Positions 50,736 to 59,274 of a stretch of DNA of 64,000 nt are shown in pieces. The DNA comes from Coriobacteriaceae bacterium (GTDB taxonomy: Bacteria > Actinomycetota > Coriobacteriia > Coriobacteriales > Coriobacteriaceae): contig DAJPGB010000001.1 in NCBI GenBank assembly GCA_025992855.1, positions 1,426,001-1,490,000 of the forward strand, in the 5' to 3' direction. The translations under genes were made by a program, and so were the position numbers. The stretch's first letter is position 1. Each line of letters opens with the position of its first letter. Below the pieces are notes generated by a model. The model searched no databases. It was given only the letters and a program-made list of their open reading frames with translations, and was not told where the DNA came from.

Positions 50736-52643
50736 ATGGAGTTCAAGCAGATGGAGATGGATGACAACAAACGTAGACGGAATATGATTCTCTACGTGCT
50801 CATCGCCTTCGTCGTCTACCTCGTGCTCTCGACCGTTCTGTTCCCTAACATCGGTCACACGCAGCAGATTACGAAGACCGATTACTCGACGTTTGTCAAA
50901 GCGCTCGATAAGAAGAGTGTCGACAAGGTCGAGTACAACACGGACGATTACTCGATTTATTACACCAAGAAGGGCGAGGACGAGAACATCGCCTATAAGA
51001 CGACCGGTGTGCCGAACGATGCGGGCTTTACCGATCGCGTGCTTGAGTCTGGCGCTTCGCTGGAGTCGGTCGTTCCCGATAAAAACTCGGGTTTGATGAC
51101 CTACTACCTGCTTACGCTCATCCTTCCCATGGCGATTTTCTTCCTGATCGGCTGGTGGCTCAACCGCCGCATGAAGAAGGCCATGGGTGATGACGGCCCG
51201 TCGATGAACTTTGGCGGCGGCGGTTTTGGCGGCGGCGGACTGGGTAAGTCCGGCGCGCGTGTGATCGCCTCCAAGGACGTGGGCGTGACCTTTAAGGATG
51301 TCGCCGGCCAGGAAGAGGCAAAGGAGTCCCTCAAGGAGGTCGTCGACTTTCTGGAGAAGCCGCAGCGCTACGAGGAAATCGGCGCAAAGCTGCCGCGCGG
51401 TGCTCTCCTTGTCGGCCCTCCGGGTACCGGTAAAACCCTGCTTGCCAAGGCTGTTGCCGGCGAGGCCGGTGTTCCGTTCTTTAGCATTTCGGGCTCTGAG
51501 TTCGTTGAGATGTTCGTCGGTCGCGGCGCTGCAAAGGTTCGTGACCTGTTTAAGCAGGCCAAGGAAAAGGCCCCGTGTATCGTCTTTATCGATGAGATCG
51601 ATACCATCGGTAAGAAGCGCGATGGCGGCGGCTTTAGCGGCAACGACGAGCGCGAGCAGACGCTCAATCAGTTGCTGACCGAGATGGACGGTTTCGACAA
51701 CCATAAGGGTATCGTCGTCCTCGCCGCAACCAACCGCCCCGACAGCCTCGACCCGGCCCTGCTGCGCCCCGGTCGTTTTGACCGCCGTATTCCCGTCGAG
51801 CTGCCCGACCTGACCGGCCGTAAGAACATTCTCGAACTGCATGCCAAGAGCGTGAAGACACAGCCGCCGATTGACCTGACCGCTATTGCCCGCGCCACTC
51901 CCGGTGCCTCGGGTGCCGACCTGGCCAATATCATCAACGAGGGCGCTCTGCGCGCTGTCCGCGAGGGTCGCAAGCGTGCCACGCAGGACGACTTTGAGGA
52001 GTCGGTGGAGGTCGTCATCGCCGGCCAGCAGCGTAAGTCCACGGTGCTTTCTGACCACGAGAAGCAGGTCGTTTCCTATCATGAGATCGGCCACGCCATC
52101 GTTGCCGCCCGCCAGAAGGGCTCCGCTCCGGTTACGAAGATCACCATCGTGCCGCGCACGAGCGGTGCTCTTGGCTACACCATGCAGGTCGAGGAGGACG
52201 AGCGCTTCCTGACCACGCGCCAGGAGGTCCTGGACAAGCTCGCCGTCTACTGCGGCGGCCGTGCAGCCGAGGAGCTCATCTTTGGCGAGATGACGACCGG
52301 TGCCGCCAACGATATCGAGCAGGCCACCAAGCTCGCCCGTAACATGGTGACGCGCTTTGGTATGTCCGACGAGTTTGGCATGATGGCGCTCGGTACCGTT
52401 CAGAATGCGTATCTCAACCAGGACACGTCGCTTACCTGCGCTCCCGGTACGGCCGAGCGCGTAGACGCAATTGTCGCCAAGCTGATCGAGGACGCGCACG
52501 ATCGCGCCCTGCAGATCCTGAAGGAGAACAAGTTCAAGCTCCATGAGCTTGCCCGTTATCTGTACAAGAAGGAGACCATCACGGGCGAGGAGTTCATGAA
52601 CCTCCTCATGCGCGAGAATCCGCTGATGCCCAAGCAACAGTAA
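50736..52643 (+). CDS. ftsH: ATP-dependent zinc metalloprotease FtsH
   Basis: A 635-residue membrane AAA+ protease. Two membrane helices (about 15-35 and 125-145) flank an extracytoplasmic domain; Walker A is GPPGTGKT at 227-234; the zinc site is HEIGH at 449-453 (HEAGH in most homologues, HExxH intact), with the third ligand region downstream. A Gly/Phe-rich linker follows the second helix. The start among ATG 50736, 50751 and 50757 is not settled; 50751 has GGAG at acceptable distance. A strong terminator follows. Confidence 0.95.
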   Translation: MEFKQMEMDDNKRRRNMILYVLIAFVVYLVLSTVLFPNIGHTQQITKTDYSTFVKALDKKSVDKVEYNTDDYSIYYTKKGEDENIAYKTTGVPNDAGFTDRVLESGASLESVVPDKNSGLMTYYLLTLILPMAIFFLIGWWLNRRMKKAMGDDGPSMNFGGGGFGGGGLGKSGARVIASKDVGVTFKDVAGQEEAKESLKEVVDFLEKPQRYEEIGAKLPRGALLVGPPGTGKTLLAKAVAGEAGVPFFSISGSEFVEMFVGRGAAKVRDLFKQAKEKAPCIVFIDEIDTIGKKRDGGGFSGNDEREQTLNQLLTEMDGFDNHKGIVVLAATNRPDSLDPALLRPGRFDRRIPVELPDLTGRKNILELHAKSVKTQPPIDLTAIARATPGASGADLANIINEGALRAVREGRKRATQDDFEESVEVVIAGQQRKSTVLSDHEKQVVSYHEIGHAIVAARQKGSAPVTKITIVPRTSGALGYTMQVEEDERFLTTRQEVLDKLAVYCGGRAAEELIFGEMTTGAANDIEQATKLARNMVTRFGMSDEFGMMALGTVQNAYLNQDTSLTCAPGTAERVDAIVAKLIEDAHDRALQILKENKFKLHELARYLYKKETITGEEFMNLLMRENPLMPKQQ

Positions 52644-52669
52644 AGCCGCGGTCGAGCCAGTAAACGCCG

Positions 52670-52707
52670 ACGCCCCATTTGAGCAGCTTTCTCAAATGGG
52701 GCGTTTT
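52670..52707 (+). terminator. Terminator after ftsH
   Basis: CGCCCCATTTGAG, 7-base loop, CTCAAATGGGGCG then TTTTG. Thirteen-base perfect stem. Confidence 0.92.
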
Positions 52708-52724
52708 GCTTGAGAGGGATGGAA

Positions 52725-53216
52725 ATGAAGATCGTGGTGAGCGCCTGCTTGATGGGCGAGAGCTGCAAGTATAACGGGCTCGACAACTACCACCGCGCGT
52801 TGGTCGAGGCCTGCGAACGCACGGGGACTGAGGTCTTGTTGGTGTGCCCCGAGGTCTTTGGCGGCCTGCCCACGCAGCGAAAGCCGTCTGAGATTGTGAG
52901 CGGCGAGGTCCGTACCTGCGAGGGCATCTCGGTCGATCGCGAGTTTCGCCTGGGTGCCCAACGTGCGCTTGAAATGTGCGAGCAGGCGGGCGGCCCGTCC
53001 GAGATCGCTGCGTGCGTCTTGCAGGATCGTAGCCCCTCGTGCGGTGCGGGTCGCGTCTACGATGGCACCTTTAGCGGTACGCTCACCGCGGGCAACGGTA
53101 TTTTTGTCGATCTGCTGCTGCGTCACGGGTACCGCGTGATTCCGGCTAGCGAGTTCGATCCCAGCATGTTGGAACATTGTCCACAGCACTCGAACCGAAC
53201 ACTTCCTCACGGGTGA
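52725..53216 (+). CDS. DUF523 family protein with altered C-terminus
   Basis: A 163-residue DUF523 protein. VVSACLMGESCKYNGLDN, CPEVFGGLPTQRKPSEI and VLQDRSPSCG are family hallmarks, with conserved cysteines suggesting metal or sulfur chemistry; function unknown. ATG 52725 has GAGAGGG upstream. The normal family end would be near YRVIPASEFD; the last ~17 residues (SMLEHCPQHSNRTLPHG) are antisense to the serine-recombinase remnant at 53146, so the 3' end appears to have been replaced by an insertion. Confidence 0.82.
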   Translation: MKIVVSACLMGESCKYNGLDNYHRALVEACERTGTEVLLVCPEVFGGLPTQRKPSEIVSGEVRTCEGISVDREFRLGAQRALEMCEQAGGPSEIAACVLQDRSPSCGAGRVYDGTFSGTLTAGNGIFVDLLLRHGYRVIPASEFDPSMLEHCPQHSNRTLPHG

Positions 53217-53289
53217 CCGTTTTGGCATCATCTGTGAAGTCGATATTGAGTACGACCCGGTCATCAAAGACGTAGACCGAGTTGACAGG
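53146..53289 (-). pseudogene. C-terminal remnant of a large serine recombinase
   Basis: The minus strand encodes APVNSVYVFDDRVVLNIDFT followed by DDAKTVTREEVFGSS, the typical C-terminal stretch of large serine recombinases/resolvases from Gram-positive integrative elements. The frame runs further upstream to 53400, but those residues look non-family. No resolvase catalytic domain or zinc ribbon is present. It marks a scar of a lost mobile element and overlaps the end of the DUF523 gene. Confidence 0.7.
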
Positions 53290-53414
53290 CGCCGTACCCA
53301 GGCAGTCCCTCCCCGCGGCCCTCGCGCAGGAACGCGTACAAGGCCCTCCCGTCTCTTGCGCCCCTCCTGCCCCAAACCCTGCCAGGAGCGAGTGCAGCAA
53401 ACTGGAAGTTTAAA

Positions 53415-54017
53415 TTAGTCTTTGCCAATAACCTTTGAACCTTCACCATCAATTACAATTCCCTGACGATTGTTAATTGGGCATAGATTCAAATCCGAAA
53501 ACTCAGTTATTATTTTCTCGGTAACTTTCTTAAATGGTGCTGTAAGAAAATGCGGAAGAACATAGAAATCAATCAAATTAAGCCCTGCATCATCTTCTTG
53601 TGAGTAGTCCTCCGGCTTTTCATCCATTTGCTCGATATATTGGATGCTTGGAGCGCATACAATCGCACCTGCCGATTCACCAATCATCAGTTTTCCCTTT
53701 GCCAATTCTTTCTTCAGCAGCTCATCCGTTCCCGTTTTACGGAGCTGGTCTATAAGGAAAAAAGAATTTCCGCCGGTAAAATAGATCACATCCGCATCTT
53801 CAAAAAGAGACTGTATCGTTGAATAAGCCTCCGTTGAAATATCAATTTCAGTTACGATTGCTCCCAACTTTTTGAATAATTTTCGAGCCGAGCCGACATA
53901 ACCGGTGTAGCCTTCACGCAGCGAAGCTGTTGGAATAAATGCGACTTTTTTATCTTCAATTTCTTCCTTTATCAGACTTCCTACACTTGAAAAGTGCGAA
54001 CATAAAAACAGTTTCAT
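53415..54017 (-). CDS. Peptidase S51 (dipeptidase E-like), horizontally acquired
   Basis: A 200-residue PepE/S51-type peptidase. The nucleophile is S115 in MIGESAGAIV, with the glycine-rich IYFTGGNSFFLIDQL strand before it. Stand-alone cytosolic enzyme, possibly an aspartyl dipeptidase. ATG 54017 has AAGGAGAAT upstream. The gene is strikingly AT-rich with A/T-ending codons (AAA, GAA, ATT), unlike every neighbour, and lies beside a serine-recombinase remnant, so it very likely arrived on a mobile element from a low-GC Firmicute. Confidence 0.85.
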   Translation of the reverse strand: MKLFLCSHFSSVGSLIKEEIEDKKVAFIPTASLREGYTGYVGSARKLFKKLGAIVTEIDISTEAYSTIQSLFEDADVIYFTGGNSFFLIDQLRKTGTDELLKKELAKGKLMIGESAGAIVCAPSIQYIEQMDEKPEDYSQEDDAGLNLIDFYVLPHFLTAPFKKVTEKIITEFSDLNLCPINNRQGIVIDGEGSKVIGKD

Positions 54018-54476
54018 CAATATTCTCCTTTATATATAAATTCTAATTTGTTGAACTAAGCCGTGTATACCATACGTTCCAATGAAAGAACGCCCTGATA
54101 TAGCGTAATTTGCTGTTTTCCTGCGTATGTGCGTACACGCTCCACAGGAATTCTAAGGGCCCTGCCCCCTTAGCACACGGACTTTGGAACAAAGTCTAGT
54201 GTGTTACGCCTTGCCAGAGGTGTACAGGCTCCCGGTACGCACGTACGCAGCAATTGCCATCAATGCGCCATATAAGTGGCGATTAAGTTCGCATAAAGCG
54301 ACCTTGGTTCCGCAAAACAAAAGGCAGGATACCATCACCACGATGATACCCTGCCTCTGTTCGTTCCTGTTTACCGTTCCGAGTAGTCCTTCCGCAGAAT
54401 TACCGATAAACAAAAAACGTACCCGAACCCTTTCTCGTAAAGAATCGGGTTCGAGTACGAACAGAATGCTGGAGCA
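54018..54476. other. Non-coding foreign/relic DNA with hairpins
   Basis: No credible gene. AT-rich near the peptidase promoter, then mixed composition. Hairpins: CACACGGACTTTG/CAAAGTCTAGTGTG (about 54174-54205), GGCAGGATACCATC/GATGATACCCTGCC (about 54332-54358, with T-rich flank on the minus strand), and CGTACCCGAACCC/GGGTTCGAGTACG (about 54418-54459). Probably the remainder of the element that carried the peptidase. Confidence 0.6.
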
Positions 54477-54522
54477 ATAAAAAACCACCACAAAGGTGCC
54501 TGTCCCCTTTGTGGTGGTTTTG
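54477..54522 (-). terminator. GGGGACAGGCACC-type hairpin serving as gldA terminator
   Basis: CCACCACAAAGG (54485-54496), loop, CCTTTGTGGTGG, with a run of T on the minus strand: a strong terminator for the dehydrogenase gene. On the minus strand the loop reads GGGGACAGGCACC. Nearly the same hairpin is at 62263-62315. Confidence 0.85.
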
Positions 54523-54530
54523 GGCTAGAC

Positions 54531-55613
54531 CTAGAGGGTGTGGCCGTAAGCGTCGGCGGCCTTGATGGCGGCGGCGAATTTTTCGTCCGTGAAGGGCTCG
54601 GGGTTTCCCTGCTTCCACTCGTTGGTGGCGTGCGCGTACTCGCACAGGGCCGGGATGTCGGCCCCGGAAAGCCCGACCTGCTCCAGCGTCACGGGCAGCC
54701 CCATCTGCTTGTTAAAGGCGGCGTAGCGCTCAAGGTTCTCGGTATCGCCCGTATAGGCAAACAGCACCAGCACGCCCAGGCTCACGACCTCGCCGTGTAG
54801 GTAGGAGCCCTCGCGCGGAATGCTGCAGGTGGCGTTGTAGAACGCGTGCGCCACGCTCGAGTTGTAGTAGTAATCGTTTTGGTTGGTCAGGTTGGAGACG
54901 TAGCCCGTGTTGACCACGATATCGAGCGCGATCTGCTTGACGGCCTCGCTTGACAGGTCCTGGCGCACGTCCTCAAGACCCTGCACGCCGTAGGTAAACA
55001 GCGGCTCGGAGCAGGTGTGGGCGAGTGCCAGACCAAGGCCTGCCGTGTGCTCCAAATTACCGGCGCTCGTGGCGTACTCGACCTCGGGCTGCTTAGACAG
55101 GGCATCGCCTACGCCGGCCCAGAAATACTCTGCCGGTGCCTCGGCGATGATCTTGGGGTTGATGAAGATGTGCGCCGGTCGGTTGGGGTACGAATAGCCC
55201 TCGAGTGAGCCGTCGTCGTTGTACACGACGGCAATGGCGGTCGCGGCGGAGCAGTTGGAACAGATCGTCGGGACCGTAAAGACGATCTTCTTGAGCTCGA
55301 TAGCTGCGGTCTTCACGGTGTCGAGCGCCTTGCCGCCGCCGCATGCGATAAGCACGTCAGCTTCCTGGCAGGCAGGGGAGTTCACGACCTTGGCGATATT
55401 GGCACGCGTACTGTTGGTGCCGTAGACGCGCGTCTCTAGAATCTCGACGTCGGTACCTTCAAGCGCCGCCTCGATGCCCGGCAGCGCCGCAGCCAGGGCT
55501 CGCTTGCCACCGATGATCGCGACCTTCTTCGCGCCGTACTCGGCCAGCGCGCCGGGCAGCTCGTCAAAGCAATCCTCGCCAACGGTGTAGTCGCTCATTC
55601 CAATCGTGCGCAT
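54531..55613 (-). CDS. Iron-containing alcohol dehydrogenase, glycerol dehydrogenase-like
   Basis: A 360-residue group III-type dehydrogenase. NAD-binding ADVLIACGGGKALDTVKTAA, and the metal-binding regions AGVGDALSK (Asp), LALAHTCSEP and YLHGEVVSLG (His) are intact. VPTICSNCSAATAIAVVY resembles glycerol dehydrogenases and related deaminating-fold relatives; exact polyol substrate uncertain. Monocistronic on the minus strand, divergent from the ileS T-box leader. Confidence 0.8.
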   Translation of the reverse strand: MRTIGMSDYTVGEDCFDELPGALAEYGAKKVAIIGGKRALAAALPGIEAALEGTDVEILETRVYGTNSTRANIAKVVNSPACQEADVLIACGGGKALDTVKTAAIELKKIVFTVPTICSNCSAATAIAVVYNDDGSLEGYSYPNRPAHIFINPKIIAEAPAEYFWAGVGDALSKQPEVEYATSAGNLEHTAGLGLALAHTCSEPLFTYGVQGLEDVRQDLSSEAVKQIALDIVVNTGYVSNLTNQNDYYYNSSVAHAFYNATCSIPREGSYLHGEVVSLGVLVLFAYTGDTENLERYAAFNKQMGLPVTLEQVGLSGADIPALCEYAHATNEWKQGNPEPFTDEKFAAAIKAADAYGHTL

Positions 55614-55749
55614 AGCAACCTTCTTTCGTTCGATAAAGTGCTTTCAGGTATTTTGCTCCAAGAGAAGGTCCACAGCCGCGAGAAATTTCGAACGTATAAA
55701 ACCAGTGTTGAGGGTTTTTCGCCGGCGCTGAACGTGCTAGCATACTCCG

Positions 55750-56057
55750 CATAAGCGTTGATGGGGACGAGTAGTCGGCCGTCCGCATGCTACAGAGAGC
55801 GGGGATCGCTGAGAACCCGCGCATGCGACCGATGAAAATCACCCCGGAGCTGCGGTCCCAACGGATATGCTGCACAGGCACGTCTTAGTAGATATCGCCG
55901 AGATGGTCGTCGATACAGGCCAGCCGAGTAACGGATGCGAGCGCGCGAATACGCGGGCGAGGGCATCTAAGCTGGGTGGTTAAGCGAAGAGCTTTTGCGG
56001 GCGTACAGCCCGTTTTTGTGGCGCTTCGTCCCAGCTTGCAGGGACGGGCGCCTTTTT
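55750..56057 (+). promoter_or_regulatory. T-box leader of ileS (specifier ATC, isoleucine)
   Basis: GATGGGGACGAGTAG opens Stem I, AGAGAGCGGGGATCGCTGAG is its distal part, and GATGAAAATCACC holds the specifier ATC (55838-55840), an Ile codon. The T-box with its TGGT bulge is at 55974-55987. The antiterminator forms by pairing GCTGGG (55971-55976) with CCCAGC (56029-56034) and AAGCG (55982-55986) with CGCTT (56022-56026). The competing terminator is GGCGCTTCGTCCC (from 56020) with GGGACGGGCGCC then TTTTT (ending 56057). Uncharged tRNA-Ile should permit read-through. A small extra hairpin (CGGGC/GCCCG) sits in the antiterminator loop. Confidence 0.88.
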
Positions 56058-56100
56058 GGTGCCCAACGGGCGTGCGCGCCCACGACATGAAAGGGGTACC

Positions 56101-58902
56101 GTGGCAAACGAGTACAAGCAGACGATGAATCTGCCCAAGACCGGTTTTCCCATGCGTGCCGGTCTTTCCAAGTCTGAGCCCAAGCGACTCAAGGACTGGC
56201 AGGACAACAAGGTCTACGAGCAGGTTCTGAAGAAGAACGAGGGTCACAAGAAGTTCGTGCTGCACGATGGCCCTCCGTACGCCAACGGCCCGATCCACAT
56301 CGGCCACGCCATGAATAAGATCTCTAAGGACATGATCAACCGCTACTGGATGATGCAGGGCTATGAGGTTCCCTATGTCCCCGGTTGGGACTGCCACGGT
56401 CAGCCGATTGAGCATAAGGTCGAGGAGAAGCTCGGCACCGAGAAGTTCAACCAGACCCCCACGGCCAAGATTCGTGAGCTCTGCAACGAGTTCGCTGTCG
56501 AGAACATCGAGCTGCAGAAGGCCGGCTTCCGTCGTCTGGGCGTGCTCGGCGACTGGGACAACCCCTATCTGACGCTCTATCACCAGCATGACGCCGCCGA
56601 CATCGAGGTCTTCAAGGCCATGTTCGACAAGGGCATGATCTATCGCGGTCACAAGCCCGTCCACTGGTGCAAGCACTGCCACACCGCACTCGCCGAGGCC
56701 GAGATTGAGTACTCCGATGAGACGAGCCCGTCCATTTTCGTGCGCTTTGAGATGACCTCCAAGCCCGCCGGCCTCGAGAACTTCGACGGCCCGGTCGACT
56801 TTATCATCTGGACGACTACGCCGTGGACCATCCCCTCCGACCAGGCTGTTTCCCTCAAGCCCGGCGCCGCCTATGTCGCCGTCGAGCACGATGGCCGCGC
56901 CGAGGTCATGCTCGAGGACCTGGCTCCCAAGTGCTGCGAGGAGTTTGGCTGGGAGTACACCCCGGTCATGGTCGACGGCAAGCCCTACGTGGTTCCCGCC
57001 GAGACCTTCCACCACATCCACTACAAGCAGCCGATCTTTGACGGCGTTGAGGGCGTGGCGCTGCTGGCCGATTACGTCGGTGTCGATGACGGTACCGGTA
57101 TCGTCCACAACTCGCCCGGCCACGGCGTCGACGACTACTTTGCCTGCCTCAAGGAGGGCATCACTGACATCTGCATGCCGGTCGATGACGACGGCAAGTT
57201 CTACACCGGTGAGGAGTTTGGCACCGGTGGCCCCTTCAGCGGTATGGATACCGATGAGGCCAACCCGCACATCATCGAGTTCCTGCGCGAGCGCGGCACC
57301 CTGGTCCTCGAGAAGAAGATCACGCACAGCTATCCGCACTGCTGGCGCTGCAAACATCCGGTGCTCTTCCGTGCTACCGACCAGTGGTTTGTCTCGATGG
57401 ACAAGACCGGTTTGCGCGAGCAGGCTGGCAAAGAGGTCCGCGAGAACGTCAAGTGGTATCCGGCCCACGCGGCTAACCGCATCGGTGCCATGGTCGAGCA
57501 GCGTCCCGACTGGTGCATCAGCCGTCAGCGCAACTGGGGCGTGCCTATCCCGAGCTACACTTGCGCCGACTGCGGCGAGAAGGTTATGAACGACGCCACG
57601 CTCGACGCCGTCATCAAGCTCTTCCACGAGAAGGGCTCCGACGCCTGGTTCACCGACGCTCCCGAGAGCTACCTGGGCGAGGCCTGCGTTTGCCCCAAGT
57701 GCGGCGGCCATCACCTCAAGGCCGATAAGGACATCCTCGACGTGTGGTGGGACTCCGGCGTGTCCTGGAAGGCCGTCTGCGAGTACCGTCCCGAGCTGGA
57801 GTATCCGGCGGATGTGTATCTCGAGGGCTCCGACCAGCACCGCGGTTGGTTCCAGAGCTCGCTGCTCACTTCGGTGGGCGCCAATGGCCATGCTCCGTAC
57901 AAGGCGGTCGTCTCGCAGGGCTTCACGCTCGACGGCCAGGGTCGCAAGATGTCCAAGTCGCTCGGCAACGTCATCGACCCCAATAAGGTCTGCGACGAGA
58001 TGGGCGCCGACATCATCCGTCTGTGGGTCGCCTCGGTCGACACCAGCTCCGACGTGTCCATCGACCACGAGATCCTTGCTCGTACGTCCGATGCCTACCG
58101 TCGTTTCCGCAACACGCTGCGCTTCCTGCTCTCCGAGCTCGAGGGTCAGTTTGAGCCCGAGACCGACGGCGTCGCCTTTGCCGACCTGCTGCCGCTCGAC
58201 AAGCTCATGGTTGCCCGTCTGACCCAGGTCCAGGCCGAGGTCGACGATGCCTACGCCAGCTACGAGTTCCCGCGCGCCTACCGTGCGCTCTACGACTTCG
58301 TGGTTACCGAGCTCTCCAACGTGTACCTCGACGCCCTGAAGGACCGTCTGTACTGCGACAAGCCCGGCTCGCTCGAGCGCCGCAGCGCCCAGACCGTGCT
58401 GGCCGAGCTCTTCTCGATGCTCATGCGCGACCTGCAGCCGATCCTGTCCTACACGGTCGACGAGGCCATGGCCTATGCACCCGCCGGCTGCGTCGATCAC
58501 CAGAAGTACGCCGCGCTGCTCGATTGGTACAAGTCGCCCATCACGGTCGACGAGGCCAATGAGTTTGAGGGCGTGCTCGAGGCTTCGCTCGAGCTCCGTA
58601 GCGCCGTGACCAAGGCCCTTGAGGATGCCCGTTCTGCCGGCACCTTCACCAAGAGCCAGCAGGTTCGCGTCAAGGCGGTCGTTCCTGTCGAGATGTACGC
58701 GCTGCTGACCGGCGACAAGGCCGTCGACCTGGCCGAGTTCTACATCGTCTCCGATGTTGAGCTGACCCAGGGCGAGGAGCTTTCCGTTGCCATCGAGGCT
58801 GCCGAGGGCGAGTGCTGCGATCGTTGCTGGAACTACCGCACCACCGTCGGCGAGTACAACGGCCACGCGCATATTTGCAAGCGCTGCGCCGGTGCTTTGT
58901 AG
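56101..58902 (+). CDS. ileS: Isoleucyl-tRNA synthetase
   Basis: A 933-residue class I synthetase. HIGH is HIGH at 66-69 in GPIHIGHAMNK; KMSKS is KMSKSLGN with M617; a central editing domain lies between; the C-terminus has the zinc-binding CCDRCWNYRT ... CKRCAGAL. This is the shorter bacterial (Ile-I) type. GTG 56101 with GAAAGGGGT upstream. Regulated by the T-box leader directly before it. Confidence 0.96.
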   Translation: MANEYKQTMNLPKTGFPMRAGLSKSEPKRLKDWQDNKVYEQVLKKNEGHKKFVLHDGPPYANGPIHIGHAMNKISKDMINRYWMMQGYEVPYVPGWDCHGQPIEHKVEEKLGTEKFNQTPTAKIRELCNEFAVENIELQKAGFRRLGVLGDWDNPYLTLYHQHDAADIEVFKAMFDKGMIYRGHKPVHWCKHCHTALAEAEIEYSDETSPSIFVRFEMTSKPAGLENFDGPVDFIIWTTTPWTIPSDQAVSLKPGAAYVAVEHDGRAEVMLEDLAPKCCEEFGWEYTPVMVDGKPYVVPAETFHHIHYKQPIFDGVEGVALLADYVGVDDGTGIVHNSPGHGVDDYFACLKEGITDICMPVDDDGKFYTGEEFGTGGPFSGMDTDEANPHIIEFLRERGTLVLEKKITHSYPHCWRCKHPVLFRATDQWFVSMDKTGLREQAGKEVRENVKWYPAHAANRIGAMVEQRPDWCISRQRNWGVPIPSYTCADCGEKVMNDATLDAVIKLFHEKGSDAWFTDAPESYLGEACVCPKCGGHHLKADKDILDVWWDSGVSWKAVCEYRPELEYPADVYLEGSDQHRGWFQSSLLTSVGANGHAPYKAVVSQGFTLDGQGRKMSKSLGNVIDPNKVCDEMGADIIRLWVASVDTSSDVSIDHEILARTSDAYRRFRNTLRFLLSELEGQFEPETDGVAFADLLPLDKLMVARLTQVQAEVDDAYASYEFPRAYRALYDFVVTELSNVYLDALKDRLYCDKPGSLERRSAQTVLAELFSMLMRDLQPILSYTVDEAMAYAPAGCVDHQKYAALLDWYKSPITVDEANEFEGVLEASLELRSAVTKALEDARSAGTFTKSQQVRVKAVVPVEMYALLTGDKAVDLAEFYIVSDVELTQGEELSVAIEAAEGECCDRCWNYRTTVGEYNGHAHICKRCAGAL

Positions 58903-59040
58903 GTTACGGCGTTCGTAGAACGCCGTAACCTACCGACGCTGCAAACGCCCCTAAGCGGCAATCTGACGTTCAATCGTCGGTCGTGTACCAAAGTACGCTT
59001 CCCTCCTCTTTCACGTCACCTTGCTCGCTTAGGGACGTTT
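58901..59040 (+). repeat. Nested-palindrome intergenic element, copy C
   Basis: Begins inside the ileS stop codon with a perfect 14-bp hairpin (58901-58914 / 58918-58931, containing CGGCGTTC/GAACGCCG). Then comes CGACGCTGC, an outer stem (58943-58968 with 59013-59040) and the core TCGTGTACCAAAGTACG then CTTCCCTCCTCTTTCACG (58978-59014). Same module order as copy A read on its minus strand. Confidence 0.72.
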
Positions 59041-59123
59041 TCGCTGTTGGTGACGATAGCGTGGCGTTTCCATTGCTGGAGCTAAAGGCTTTCTTTCGCT
59101 TTCGCTCTTTGTCGAAAGCTATC

Positions 59124-59162
59124 AAGCGACATTCCGTTATTCGGAATGTCGCTTTTGTTTTG
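59124..59162 (+). terminator. Terminator downstream of ileS
   Basis: AAGCGACATTCCG, loop TTATT, CGGAATGTCGCTT then TTGTTTTG. Thirteen-base stem. Confidence 0.88.
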
Positions 59163-59274
59163 TGCTGGTTATTTCGCTAGCGTTGGTGAATATGCTGCGG
59201 GTTTGGCGTTTGTCACTATAAGATGATTACTTGCGTTAAATGTAATTCGATGTTCTTGAGGGTAGGGGATTGAT

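Noticed and set aside
54204..54491. A 95-codon minus-strand ORF in the foreign patch
   Set aside because: Spans two hairpins and the terminator, has no ribosome site and no recognisable domain.
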